A stretch of 64,000 bases of DNA from Leptospira perdikensis (lineage in GTDB: Bacteria > Spirochaetota > Leptospiria > Leptospirales > Leptospiraceae), in NCBI RefSeq assembly GCF_004769575.1, contig NZ_RQGA01000001.1, positions 1 to 64,000 of the forward strand, given 5' to 3'. Shown here piece after piece: positions 18,362 to 27,629 of the stretch. The position numbers and the translations under genes are program-made. The notes under the pieces are model-generated. The model had not been told where the DNA came from, made no database searches, and saw nothing but the letters and a program-made list of their open reading frames with translations. Numbering within the stretch: the first letter of the stretch is position 1; the number at the start of each line of letters is the position of its first letter.

Positions 18362-19528
18362 TTAGACTCTTTTGAGTATATTACGTAACTTCTCTAAATT
18401 TCTTTCAATGATTTCACTATCGTGTTTAACCATGATAGGAATTGCAATACTTCGATCTAATTGGTTTGCAGACGGTTCTGTAAATCGAATCAACTCATCT
18501 TTAGTTTTTCCGAATGCTACTGCCATGTGATCCCAATATTTAGCAAAATGCCATTCGATAGCATCAGGCACATTTTTAGTTCCCAATCCTTCTTTAGCCA
18601 TTTCTGCAACGATCTTATGAGCTCGTTCACGACTTTCTACTTGGAAAATTAGACAATCACATAAAGGTTTGCTTAAAGCTGGAATTTTTCTAAACTGAAT
18701 TCCTTTTATCTCTTTAAGGCCATCATACCAAATCCCATAATTTTCCCTATTCTTCTGAACTATAAAATCTAATTTTTTCAATTGGGCCAAGCCAACGGCT
18801 GCCTGCAATTCAGACATCCTATAATTAAAGCCGTAAATTCTTCTAGTATCTCTTCCTCTAGGGAAAGCTGGATTACTTTCATGGCCATGGTCATGGTATT
18901 CTTTTGCAAATTTGTAAATATCTTCACTGTTTGTTGTAACCATTCCACCTTCGCCGGTAATGATTACTTTGCCCGCATCAAAACTCCATGCACAAACATC
19001 AGATTTTGTACCAAGATAACTGCCATCCCATTCTGCTCCCAAAGACTCACAATTATCCTCAACAATAAGTATATTATGTTTTTTTGCAATTTCCGAAATT
19101 TTATCCATCTCGCAAGCAACACCTAACATATGCACAGGAATTACTGCTTTTGTTTTTGGAGTAATTGCTTTTTCGAATTCTACTGGATCAAGGTTTAATG
19201 TCTCGTTTATATTTACAAGCACTGGCTTTGCACCTAAGTCAATGATTGCTTCGACAGTTGCTATAAATGTAAATGTTTGTGTGATCACTTCGTCACCAGG
19301 ACGTATTCCCGCAGCAAACAGAGCAACTTTTAATGCCGCAGTACCTGATGAAACAGCTTGAGCATATTTTACACCGACTTTTTCTGCAAAAGCCTTTTCA
19401 AACTCTCTTACACGATACCTTCCATTACGAAGAGCATCAAAACCGTGAGCAAATAATATTCCACCATCATCAAATAATTCATTAACAGAATCTCTTTCTT
19501 CTTTTCCTACTAATTCGAATCCAGGCAC
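18362..19528 (-). CDS. DegT/DnrJ/EryC1-type PLP aminotransferase
   Basis: 388 residues. The start is GTG at 19528, with AGGAG six bases upstream. The PLP lysine is in SFDAGKVIITGEGGMV, so the protein is an aminotransferase and not an RfbH-type 3-dehydratase, where Lys is replaced. Substrate-binding segments AVSSGTAALKVALFAAG, VIPVHMLGVACEMD and GFNYRMSELQAAVGLAQL are canonical. It probably aminates a keto-sugar nucleotide. A GMC oxidoreductase 36 bp upstream could make the keto group. Sugar nucleotide unknown. Confidence 0.85.
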   Translation of the reverse strand: MPGFELVGKEERDSVNELFDDGGILFAHGFDALRNGRYRVREFEKAFAEKVGVKYAQAVSSGTAALKVALFAAGIRPGDEVITQTFTFIATVEAIIDLGAKPVLVNINETLNLDPVEFEKAITPKTKAVIPVHMLGVACEMDKISEIAKKHNILIVEDNCESLGAEWDGSYLGTKSDVCAWSFDAGKVIITGEGGMVTTNSEDIYKFAKEYHDHGHESNPAFPRGRDTRRIYGFNYRMSELQAAVGLAQLKKLDFIVQKNRENYGIWYDGLKEIKGIQFRKIPALSKPLCDCLIFQVESRERAHKIVAEMAKEGLGTKNVPDAIEWHFAKYWDHMAVAFGKTKDELIRFTEPSANQLDRSIAIPIMVKHDSEIIERNLEKLRNILKRV

Positions 19529-19564
19529 AATAATCTCCTATTTTTACAAAAATATATCCGTGAT

Positions 19565-21055
19565 TTAGAATCTATTTTTTTCTACAAAACTCTTAGCGAA
19601 CATATCAGCAAGTAACACAACCGATGAATGAATATTACTCGCAACATAACGGTCAAAGATACTAGCATCACAGACATATAATCTTTTAATGTTTTTAACT
19701 TCAAAATTCGAATCGATGTCATCCTGCAAACCGCCAATCAAATGATGACCACTATACATCAACTCTTGAATGTATTTTTCTGGATCGTTTAAAATTGTTT
19801 CCTCATCATCAATTTTCAAAACATAATCACTCAGTGGTTGTGATTTTAGCAAATCAACACAATACTTAAGTGCCAATTTTAATATTTCGATGTCTTTTTT
19901 TGAGGAAAGAAAATTAGGATCTACAATAACTTTTTCACCATTAAGTTGAATGGAACCGGTAGACTCCGGATGTATTGCATTAATTGAAATAGAAAAACCT
20001 GGTTTAGAACTCTTAAAAACGGAACCTTTACTTCCATGACGACCGGCTTCAGAGAACTGCAAAATTTGAATTCTCGTATCAATATCACCGTCTTTGTCTA
20101 AATCAAGGTAAGCCCCCGATGTAGCACCTGTGCCTCTCATCACGGTCGGGATTCCTAGGAAATGTTTAATCCCCAAGAACAACTTTTTAAAAACACTGCT
20201 ATAAACTTCATTCAAAGAGTTAAGAGGTTTATTGGCAGAAACATTCACTCTTAAATTTGTATGATCCTGAATTTTTTTACCAACACTTAAACTTGAGAAT
20301 CTACCCGAAGTATCCTTGTTTTTTTGATTCAAAATAAGGCTACAACTACCAATGACACCCGCTGACAATATAACATAATCAGCATTTCGGATCCCCTTAT
20401 TTGTTCTGACCCCGGTAACTTCACCCTCATCGTTAAGTATAAACGAATCAACTTTTTCATTAATAAAAACATCAAACCGGCGTTTCTTCAGAATTGACAG
20501 TACCGATGTCCGAAAGTATTTCCTAACCGTATTCTGAATTGCCCCACATGCTTGTTTCTCAGAATGGCTCATATCATCAACATTGATGTTTTGTTTCTGG
20601 AGGGTTTCTATAAAGGCATTATCTACTTCATTCAGTTTAGCATTGGCTAATGTAATTTTATTTTTTTCATTTCGATCAAACGAATATATTTTATCATTAC
20701 TTTCATTCAAATCCTCTATCGAGAATTTAAATTTATCCAAAATCAACTTCCACTTAGACTTAAATCCAAAAACATGAACGGCACCATTCATAACAGATGC
20801 CCCACCAAGTAAATTCGATTCATAAAATGGAATAGTTCGCCCATTTTTTAGAAGGAATTCTGTTTTATTTATATACTTAGTTTTTTTTCTTCGGAACAAA
20901 ATACCAATAAGCAACGGCACTTTAAAAATAAGGGGATACTTATTGTTTTTACTCTTTTCAATAACCGAAACTTGGAAATAATCCTGCAAATAGTTTGCGA
21001 TTGTTATTCCTGCAGTTCCACCGCCGATGATAATTACTTTTTTTCTTTGATTCAT
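19565..21055 (-). CDS. GMC-family FAD oxidoreductase
   Basis: 496 residues. N-terminal dinucleotide fold VIIIGGGTAGITIANYL; GMC signature 1 as GGASVMNGAVHVFG near residue 84; SAGVIGSCSLI; the C-terminal GHHLIGG and CDASIFDRYVASNIHSSVV carry the active-site His/Asn pair. Such enzymes oxidise alcohols and sugars with oxygen or quinone. Residues 318-326 (DLDKDGDID) resemble an EF-hand or dockerin calcium loop. It precedes the DegT aminotransferase, suggesting oxidation of a sugar hydroxyl followed by amination. Confidence 0.8.
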   Translation of the reverse strand: MNQRKKVIIIGGGTAGITIANYLQDYFQVSVIEKSKNNKYPLIFKVPLLIGILFRRKKTKYINKTEFLLKNGRTIPFYESNLLGGASVMNGAVHVFGFKSKWKLILDKFKFSIEDLNESNDKIYSFDRNEKNKITLANAKLNEVDNAFIETLQKQNINVDDMSHSEKQACGAIQNTVRKYFRTSVLSILKKRRFDVFINEKVDSFILNDEGEVTGVRTNKGIRNADYVILSAGVIGSCSLILNQKNKDTSGRFSSLSVGKKIQDHTNLRVNVSANKPLNSLNEVYSSVFKKLFLGIKHFLGIPTVMRGTGATSGAYLDLDKDGDIDTRIQILQFSEAGRHGSKGSVFKSSKPGFSISINAIHPESTGSIQLNGEKVIVDPNFLSSKKDIEILKLALKYCVDLLKSQPLSDYVLKIDDEETILNDPEKYIQELMYSGHHLIGGLQDDIDSNFEVKNIKRLYVCDASIFDRYVASNIHSSVVLLADMFAKSFVEKNRF

Positions 21056-21103
21056 TTGAGTTTTCTATTTTAAGGAAATTTTAACCATTTCCCGTTTTTC
21101 TCA

Positions 21104-22168
21104 TTATGTTAACTTTTTCAGAGCCTTTCGGTATTCTTCCCACTCACCTACATCAATCCAAGAGTTCTCACTAATAGGATACACTCCTACTTTCAGTCCT
21201 CTTTTTTGACCTTCAGCAATTAAATCCGTCATATGGAACATTGTATTCTTGGGAATTAATTGAATCATATCGGGATTGACAATATACATCCCAGTGTTGA
21301 TTAGAAAATTAAACTCTGGTTTTTCTTTCATACCAACAAGATTTGCATTGGAATCTATTTCACAAACACCGTAAGGAATTTTATAATTTTTCATCGAGGT
21401 TACCATCGTAATTTGATTTTTTAACTCGATATGATGGTTCAGAATATCCGAATAATCAGCTTCAATAATTATATCACAATTTGTTAAGATGATCGGGTCA
21501 GTAAATTTCCCCTCAATCAGTTTTAACGAACCCGCTGTGCCAGTAAACTCTTGTTCATCTACATAATGAACATTATAAAGCTTCTTTAATTCATCAAAAT
21601 ACGATTTTATAAAACCAGCCTTATGATTAACGGTAAAATAAAAATCTTTTACTTCATAATCCAAAAAACGATCAATGATAATTTCGAGTATAGTTTTTTC
21701 ACCTATAGGTATAAGCGGTTTGGGCAGAATTTTTGTGAAGGGATCTAGTCTTGTTCCTTTTCCTCCCGCCATAATGACAACGGGATTGGTGATTTGATTT
21801 TTTACTTTTTTTTTGAATTTTCCTTCAAAAAACTGATCCCAAATTAGAAATTCCTGAATTTTTTTATCTGCACTCAATACAGGGACTATGTTGATCTTTC
21901 GAGCAACCATTTCTTTTTTCACTTCTTCAGGATTATATTTCAACTCAACACTATAACAATGAATATTTCCAATTTCAACTAACGAACCATCAATTTTGCC
22001 AGTTTGAAGAATCCACCTGCGTATATCACCATCTGACAATGAACCAACCAATTTTTCATCTTCATCAACGACAAAGAGAATCTTTTCAGCAGTTTCATCC
22101 AATTGTTTCATAGCAGCACGAATCGACTGATTGGATGCAATTTGGAGTGTATTTAGATTTTTTATCAT
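21104..22168 (-). CDS. ptmE: PtmE-like glucosamine-1-phosphate guanylyltransferase (CBS + NTP transferase)
   Basis: 354 residues. Residues 1-120 are a pair of CBS domains (ILFVVDEDEKLVGSLSDGDIRRWI; NIVPVLSADKKIQEFLIWDQFF). Residues from about 128 are a sugar nucleotidyltransferase (MAGGKGTRLDPFTKILPKPLIPIGEKTI). This CBS-NTP_transferase order is that of PtmE, which makes GDP-glucosamine at the entry to the Campylobacter legionaminic pathway. It sits at the 3' end of the legionaminic-type set, which fits. The CBS pair may sense a nucleotide. Confidence 0.8.
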   Translation of the reverse strand: MIKNLNTLQIASNQSIRAAMKQLDETAEKILFVVDEDEKLVGSLSDGDIRRWILQTGKIDGSLVEIGNIHCYSVELKYNPEEVKKEMVARKINIVPVLSADKKIQEFLIWDQFFEGKFKKKVKNQITNPVVIMAGGKGTRLDPFTKILPKPLIPIGEKTILEIIIDRFLDYEVKDFYFTVNHKAGFIKSYFDELKKLYNVHYVDEQEFTGTAGSLKLIEGKFTDPIILTNCDIIIEADYSDILNHHIELKNQITMVTSMKNYKIPYGVCEIDSNANLVGMKEKPEFNFLINTGMYIVNPDMIQLIPKNTMFHMTDLIAEGQKRGLKVGVYPISENSWIDVGEWEEYRKALKKLT

Positions 22169-22190
22169 AGTCTGTCTGTTTACCGCTCAA

Positions 22191-22853
22191 TCATTCATAT
22201 GATTTAATAACACGAAATGCTTCTGCATATTTACAATTTGATTGTGAGCCTCTCAATATAGCAAGTGCTCGTATTGATTCCAAACTTCTTGGAAAAGGAT
22301 GTTCTCCTATTTCACCATTAAACTTAGATAAGATCTCAACTTTCTTTTCAAAAAAATCTGAAATATCTACGAATAGATTAGGCTGGATTGAATCAAAAAC
22401 TCCGAAATTAGTTTCAGATAATATTTCCATTTCCAATATTTGTTTAATAAAAGGATTTCTAAATTTTTTTGATACAGAGATACCTACTTGATAGGCTATT
22501 TTATGATCGGAATGTGGATCATTATCGGACGGTAACAAAATTATTTCCGGCTCTTCAGTTTTGATAATTTTATTGATAGGAGTTAAAAGTTCCGATAAAG
22601 AATATTTATCAAGACCTGTCGGTTCCAATTCTAGATTATAAACTTTATCGAAGGGATATAATTTTGATACTTCGTCAATTTCTTGATTTCGCTTATCGAC
22701 CTGCTCTGGTGTCCAACCGAACTCCTTTTTCATATTGGTCAGTATTAACCAAATAATCTGGTAACCCTCTTGTTTCTTTTTTAAAAGAAATCCTCCAGCG
22801 CCTAATGTTTCATCATCAGGGTGTGGAGTAAAAACCAAAACTTTTTTACTCAT
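22191..22853 (-). CDS. PIG-L/LmbE family N-deacetylase
   Basis: 220 residues. Zinc motif VFTPHPDDETLGAGGFL (PHPDDE) and second site DPHSDHKIAYQVG with His; the family removes N-acetyl groups from GlcNAc-type sugars. Its start overlaps the formyltransferase gene by 4 bp. The pair suggests that an acetamido group is removed and replaced by another acyl or formyl group on a legionaminic-type precursor or nonulosonate. Family certain, substrate inferred. Confidence 0.82.
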   Translation of the reverse strand: MSKKVLVFTPHPDDETLGAGGFLLKKKQEGYQIIWLILTNMKKEFGWTPEQVDKRNQEIDEVSKLYPFDKVYNLELEPTGLDKYSLSELLTPINKIIKTEEPEIILLPSDNDPHSDHKIAYQVGISVSKKFRNPFIKQILEMEILSETNFGVFDSIQPNLFVDISDFFEKKVEILSKFNGEIGEHPFPRSLESIRALAILRGSQSNCKYAEAFRVIKSYE

Positions 22854-23740
22854 ATAAAATAACTGCCTACAGAAATATTATTAGAAAAATCATGTTCTTC
22901 AATTAAAACTGCATCCGTTGATAGACCACATTTAACTAAATACTTATTTTCATTAGCGGCCAAAACCTTACCAGGTTCTAGATTCACTAAACTTGTTTCA
23001 GCTATAGAAACTTTCCATACGACAAATTCGTTACCATCCGAAACAACAGTAGCCCCTGGATAAGGTTTCGTCAAAGCACGAACTAGATTGTAAATGCTTC
23101 TTGAAGACATACGAAAATCAATTTTTCCATCGACCTTGGAGCGTTTTCTCCAAACGTTGGAAGCCGAATGATCTTGTTTGATTGGAACCAAAGAGTTATC
23201 AATTAACTGATTGGTAAACATGATGACTTGTGATTTGGACGATTCAATTAATTTATCGTAGAGCGTTGCTGAACTATCTTCCTCTAATATAGGAATTTTG
23301 TTCTGAGAAACAATATCACCATCGTCAGCACCTTCCCCAATCATAAAAAAAGTAGATGCTGTTTCTTTTAATCCCAAAACCAAAGCCCAAATGATCGGAT
23401 GCCTACCCCTATTTTGCGGAAGACTTGCTGGATGGTATCCAATCACTCCACGAGGGATCAAACTAATAAAATCAGAACCAATTAAACTGTTCCAACCAAA
23501 ACAGTAGGTAACATCTGCATTTAAAGATTTTACCCAACTTAAGATATGTTCTTCGTTTACATTCTTTGTTTTTAGAAATGGGATATTGTTTTTCAGGGCG
23601 ATAGAGGATATATCGAAATAGTCAGCATTAAACCCAGTATCATCCTTAGTTAACACACCAACTATTTCGTAGTTCTCATTTAGCAAATGTTCAAGTATAA
23701 CTTTTGAATAAACTACACATCCAATAAACAGTATTCTCAT
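22850..23740 (-). CDS. Formyltransferase-like protein (Fmt N-terminal family)
   Basis: 296 residues, far from tRNA-Fmt in context. Residues 101-118 GYHPASLPQNRGRHPIIW match the HxSLLPxxRG loop of 10-formyl-THF transferases, and GEGADDGDIVS supplies the conserved Asp (D139). The catalytic Asn two residues before His103 in Fmt, ArnA and sugar N-formyltransferases is Gly101 here, so it may belong to a divergent subgroup. A C-terminal Fmt_C-like beta-barrel follows from about residue 205. It overlaps legG and the deacetylase by 4 bp each. Confidence 0.75.
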   Translation of the reverse strand: MRILFIGCVVYSKVILEHLLNENYEIVGVLTKDDTGFNADYFDISSIALKNNIPFLKTKNVNEEHILSWVKSLNADVTYCFGWNSLIGSDFISLIPRGVIGYHPASLPQNRGRHPIIWALVLGLKETASTFFMIGEGADDGDIVSQNKIPILEEDSSATLYDKLIESSKSQVIMFTNQLIDNSLVPIKQDHSASNVWRKRSKVDGKIDFRMSSRSIYNLVRALTKPYPGATVVSDGNEFVVWKVSIAETSLVNLEPGKVLAANENKYLVKCGLSTDAVLIEEHDFSNNISVGSYFI

Positions 23741-24909
23741 ATAAATAATAGTAGATCTCTAAATGGTTTTTTTACGGAAATTTTCTGAAAATCAATACCT
23801 TGAAGAATTTTAAATATTTCTGCCGAAGCCCCACCATTGCCATAAGGGCTAGTTACCTGTTTTAACTTGTTTTGAAATTCAACACTATAGAGAGTTTCAA
23901 CAGCCTTACTAATGGAAATTTCATCGCTTTCACACTGAATCACACTTTCAGCCATTACCCTCCCTTTTTGACGTTCCCCTACATTAATCGTTCCTTTTTG
24001 AAAACTCGGAACCTCTAACAAACCACTAGATGAATTTCCCAACACTCCATCAATGTATTGTAAAACAGAAAGATACCTCAAAGCTCCTAATGATTCAAAT
24101 GCTACACAATTCCCGTTATTTGAGACAAATTCATCAATGATTTTATTAATGATACGGCCATCGGTATCTGAATTAGCCTTTGTAAAAATAACTCCATTAC
24201 CTTTACTAACGTAATTAGAAAGGACTTTGCATATTTCTTTGAACTGAAATTCGGAAGTATTATTCTCCAAGGTCACCGGATGAAATGTAACCAAAAGGTT
24301 TTTGTTTTTAAATTGAAAATTTAATGACTTCTCTAGTTCATCCTTTTTCATCAAATTAATGTTTTTTATTAAATCTACCCCGAGACCACCACAATTAAAC
24401 ACCCGTTCCTCATCTTCACCAAGCTGAACCACTCTCTTTCGATATTCTTCTGTAGCAACAAAGTGAAGTAATGACATTTTGGTGACTGAATGTCTAATTG
24501 CTTCATCAATCAAACCTTCAGTTCGTTCTCCACCGTGTAAATGTGCGATGGGAATTCTTGCAATCATAGCGCAAGAGGCACAGGCAAAGATTTCAAAACG
24601 ATCGCCTAACAAAATCAATAAATCTGGTTTTAATTGTTCGAGCGCTTCAGAAATGGATATCATTGCCAAACCCATCGACTTCGAAATTGAAGTGGGTGAA
24701 TCAGAACTTAATAAAATTTCAATTTTTCGATCAATATTAAAACCATCTTTCTCAATTTCTTTATATGTAAGTCCAAACTCAGGAGAAAGATGCATTCCAG
24801 TTGCAATGACTTGTAAATTAAAAGAAGAAGAACTTTGCAGTAACTTCATTAGTCCCTTAAGAAGTCCATATTCTGCACGAGTTCCAGTAATAACGCAGAT
24901 TTTTGTCAT
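23737..24909 (-). CDS. legG: Hydrolysing UDP/GDP-sugar 2-epimerase (LegG/NeuC)
   Basis: 390 residues from an ATG at 24909: MTKICVITGTRAEYGLLKGLMK is the exact N-terminal hallmark of NeuC/LegG. The frame is open up to 24972, but that would overlap the NeuB gene by 62 bp; at 24909 the start lies one base after the NeuB stop. LLGDRFEIFACA, HLHGGERTEG and GNSSSGLLEVPSF are conserved. It hydrolyses and epimerises the nucleotide sugar to the free 2,4-diacetamido-mannose analogue used by LegI. Confidence 0.9.
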   Translation of the reverse strand: MTKICVITGTRAEYGLLKGLMKLLQSSSSFNLQVIATGMHLSPEFGLTYKEIEKDGFNIDRKIEILLSSDSPTSISKSMGLAMISISEALEQLKPDLLILLGDRFEIFACASCAMIARIPIAHLHGGERTEGLIDEAIRHSVTKMSLLHFVATEEYRKRVVQLGEDEERVFNCGGLGVDLIKNINLMKKDELEKSLNFQFKNKNLLVTFHPVTLENNTSEFQFKEICKVLSNYVSKGNGVIFTKANSDTDGRIINKIIDEFVSNNGNCVAFESLGALRYLSVLQYIDGVLGNSSSGLLEVPSFQKGTINVGERQKGRVMAESVIQCESDEISISKAVETLYSVEFQNKLKQVTSPYGNGGASAEIFKILQGIDFQKISVKKPFRDLLLFI

Positions 24910-24910
24910 A

Positions 24911-25918
24911 TTAAATTTCGATGATATCATCCATTTTAAAAGCTTTGTTTGCAGTTCTTCCCATAACGTCATTCCATCTCATTGGACTGATTCCTTCAGC
25001 AGGCCTTTTGACCGTGCAATTTTCTTCAGAAAAAATTTCACCTGCTCGAATATCTCTTAAAGCAATGATCGATTTTCTTACAATTGGTATATTTTTTACT
25101 TCTGACTTAGATGGTCTTTTAATTCCATCACCAAGAGAAAGTTCTACGTTTCGAATTGATTCTATCAAACGAGTTAATTCACCGGGATCAAGACTTGCCT
25201 TATGATCAGGGCCTGGTAAATTTTTATCTAAAGTAAAATGTTTTTCAATAACCGTTGCACCTAAAGCAACTGCAGCGATGGATATCTCAATCCCAGAAGT
25301 ATGGTCAGAATAACCAATTTTTGTTCCAAAAGCATCCCTAATGGAGAGCATAGCTCTTAAGTTAACATCCTCAAAAGGAGTAGGATATTCAGTATTACAA
25401 TGAAGTACGGTAATATCGGATCTGACTAAACCATTGGAAGTCAATACATCAAGAGCTTGTTCGATATCACTTAAATTTGCCATTCCTGTAGAAAGTATAA
25501 TTTCTTTCTTAAAAGTCGAAATCATTTTTAAGTAAGGGTAATTCGTGATTTCACCAGAAGGGATCTTAAATAAATCCAGGTCTAAAGTTTTTAAAAAATC
25601 CAAACTTTCCAAATCAAATGCGGTAGAAAGAAATTTTATTTTCTTTTGTTTAGCATAGTCTATTAATTTGTAATGAGCCTCTTTTGATAACTCAAGTTTT
25701 TTCAACATATCAAGTTGCGATTCTTCTGAATCCGTTGTTACTTTTTGGTATGCAGCTTTCTTAGCAATTTTACTACTCAACTTTTCAGAATTGAATGTCT
25801 GAAATTTCACATAATCTGCACCTGCTTCCGATGCAACATCAATCAATTGGAATGCTTTCTCAATAACTCCGTTGTGATTCACACCGGCTTCAGCAATAAT
25901 GGTAGTTTTAGTATTCAT
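24911..25918 (-). CDS. legI: N,N'-diacetyllegionaminate synthase (NeuB family)
   Basis: 335 residues, normal size. The N-terminal TIM barrel has IIAEAGVNHNG, YVKFQTF, FKIPSGEITNYPYLK, ILSTGMA, VLHCNTEYPTP, IGYSDHTSGIE and VIEKHFTLDKNLPGPDHKASL. A C-terminal antifreeze-like SAF domain begins near residue 278 (RKSIIALRDIRAGE). It condenses a 6-deoxy-diacetamido hexose with phosphoenolpyruvate to a nonulosonic acid. EAGVNHNG (rather than EMSGNHN as in the second NeuB here), with LegG, LegC and LegF beside it, points to the legionaminic branch. Confidence 0.9.
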   Translation of the reverse strand: MNTKTTIIAEAGVNHNGVIEKAFQLIDVASEAGADYVKFQTFNSEKLSSKIAKKAAYQKVTTDSEESQLDMLKKLELSKEAHYKLIDYAKQKKIKFLSTAFDLESLDFLKTLDLDLFKIPSGEITNYPYLKMISTFKKEIILSTGMANLSDIEQALDVLTSNGLVRSDITVLHCNTEYPTPFEDVNLRAMLSIRDAFGTKIGYSDHTSGIEISIAAVALGATVIEKHFTLDKNLPGPDHKASLDPGELTRLIESIRNVELSLGDGIKRPSKSEVKNIPIVRKSIIALRDIRAGEIFSEENCTVKRPAEGISPMRWNDVMGRTANKAFKMDDIIEI

Positions 25919-26493
25919 TTATATATTTGATTTGCCTTTAAAAAATAATGACTTGGGATTTTTGCCCCCTGAACAACAACAGATCCACTTCCAATAAATA
26001 CGTCATTTTCTATGGTAACATTTCCGTTCACAATAGCACCAGTCGATATATGACAGAAATTTCCTATTTTTACATCATGTTCAATTAAAGAATGATTATT
26101 CAGAATTGTAAAATCACCAATCGTTGCATCTGCATTAATTGTAACATTATGCATGATCACAGATCCTACTCCAAGGTTTGCGTATCTTGAAATATGTGCT
26201 TTAGGTGAAATGATATTTGGAAATTTTGCTCCAAGTGAAATCATTTGATTGGCAATTTTATTTCGAATAGGACTAGATCCAATTTGGCCAACAGTGATAT
26301 GAAAGTTTTTAAACCGACTAGCTAAGTCCGGCAACAGAGAATCATTCCCTAAAACCTTTACATCTAAAACAAATTCACCAACAGCAATCATGGGATCGAC
26401 AATTCCAATTATATTATATCTTCCTTGCTCACGGATGACATCGATAACAGATTTACAATGTCCACCACCACCAATTAGAATTAATTCTTCCAT
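25915..26493 (-). CDS. NeuD/PglD-type sugar O- or N-acetyltransferase
   Basis: 192 residues. The N-terminal Rossmann-like sub-domain has LILIGGGGHCKSVIDVI, the PglD/NeuD hallmark. The C-terminal left-handed beta-helix hexapeptides (NLGVGSVIMHNVTINADATIGDFTILN, HDVKIGNFCHISTGAIVNGNV) end in GSGSVVVQGAKIPSHYFLKANQIYK. Acetyl-CoA dependent; in the legionaminic pathway it would be LegH, acetylating the 4-amino sugar made by LegC. It overlaps legI by 4 bp and legC by 13 bp. Confidence 0.88.
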   Translation of the reverse strand: MEELILIGGGGHCKSVIDVIREQGRYNIIGIVDPMIAVGEFVLDVKVLGNDSLLPDLASRFKNFHITVGQIGSSPIRNKIANQMISLGAKFPNIISPKAHISRYANLGVGSVIMHNVTINADATIGDFTILNNHSLIEHDVKIGNFCHISTGAIVNGNVTIENDVFIGSGSVVVQGAKIPSHYFLKANQIYK

Positions 26494-27629
26494 TTAACTC
26501 CGCTGGGAATATTTACAAGACGATCTGCTAAATACTTAGAATGAGATAATGAGTCCGAAATACAGTGTTCAAACATTGGCGAAGTGTTTAATAAGTTCCA
26601 AGCAGGTCTTGTCATTACTTTCATATCATTAGTTTGCTTCAAAAACTCATCACGTTCTGTTTTATCTTTTAAACAAATAGTATTAAGCCAATAATTTGAT
26701 TTTGTTTCCGAAATCTCTTCTTGAAACTTTATATGTGAATTCTTAAAAAAACCAATGTATTTGTTCGACAATTCTCTTTTTTCAGAAAGAAAGGAATCCA
26801 ATTGCTCTAGTTGTGCACATGCTAACGCTGCATTGAGATTGGGCATTCGGTAATTAAAACCCAATTCATCATGCGAATACTCCCACGGATGTGGCACCTT
26901 CGCAGTAGTCGTTATATGTTTAATCCTTTTTCCTAATTCGATATCGTCCGTCACAACGGCACCGCCACCGCCACAAGTAACCGTTTTATTTCCGTTGAAA
27001 CTAAAAACACCTAACTTTCCAAAGGTTCCGGTATGCCTTTTTTTAACATAGCTACCTAGAGACTCAGCAGAATCTTCGATTACGGGTAATTGGAACTGGT
27101 TTGCAATAGCAACGATTTCCTCGATCCTAGACGGATTTCCAAAAGTATGCATAGGAACAATTGCCTTAATTTTTTTCCCAGAAACTTTATTGTATACAAT
27201 TCCGTCTCGGACTTCGCAGGAAGATTCCAAAAAATTGAGTAATGCTGACGGTGAAAGACCCATTGAGTCTAAGTCAACGTCTACAAATACCGGATCTGCT
27301 CCAGTGTAACGAATGGCATTGGCCGTCGCCACAAAACTAAGGGCCTGGGTGATTACCTCATCTCCAAATGTAACACCAATGGAGTGAAGGGCAATGTGCA
27401 GAGCAGCAGTTCCATTAACGGTGGCAACTGCATATTTAGCGCCAGTTAAATCCACCATTACCTTTTCAAACTGATCAACAAAAGCTCCGACCGAGGACAC
27501 AAAAGTAGATTGGATGGTCTCGGTAACGTATTTTAATTCGTTACCTTTAAAGACAGGTGCATGGAGCGGAATAAACTCGCTCGGCGAATCATAATGTTTT
27601 CTTACCAGCTCAATAAAATCGTTAATCAT
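26481..27629 (-). CDS. legC: LegC-family aminotransferase
   Basis: 382 residues. N-terminal FIPLHAPVFKGNELKYVTETIQSTFVSSVG is the LegC pattern (P-H-x-P). The PLP lysine is in FSFNGNKTVTCGGGGAVVT, and GFNYRMPNLNAALACAQLEQL is conserved. It transfers an amino group to C4 of the 4-keto-6-deoxy-GlcNAc nucleotide. Its partner 4,6-dehydratase LegB is not seen in the window. Very tight coupling on both sides. Confidence 0.88.
   Translation of the reverse strand: MINDFIELVRKHYDSPSEFIPLHAPVFKGNELKYVTETIQSTFVSSVGAFVDQFEKVMVDLTGAKYAVATVNGTAALHIALHSIGVTFGDEVITQALSFVATANAIRYTGADPVFVDVDLDSMGLSPSALLNFLESSCEVRDGIVYNKVSGKKIKAIVPMHTFGNPSRIEEIVAIANQFQLPVIEDSAESLGSYVKKRHTGTFGKLGVFSFNGNKTVTCGGGGAVVTDDIELGKRIKHITTTAKVPHPWEYSHDELGFNYRMPNLNAALACAQLEQLDSFLSEKRELSNKYIGFFKNSHIKFQEEISETKSNYWLNTICLKDKTERDEFLKQTNDMKVMTRPAWNLLNTSPMFEHCISDSLSHSKYLADRLVNIPSGVKWKN

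Noticed and set aside
18362..19528. RfbH CDP-4-keto-6-deoxyglucose-3-dehydratase
   Set aside because: The PLP lysine is present in FDAGK, which marks an aminotransferase, and it is about 50 residues shorter than RfbH.
22850..23740. Methionyl-tRNA formyltransferase
   Set aside because: Placed between a deacetylase and legG, and lacks the catalytic Asn; a sugar role is more likely.
24910..24972. Longer LegG start at 24972
   Set aside because: It would overlap legI by 62 bp; MTKICVITGTRAEYG at 24909 is the family N-terminus.
24479..25060. 193-codon plus-strand open frame opposite legG/legI
   Set aside because: It lies antisense across two certain genes and its protein looks like a mirrored coding strand.
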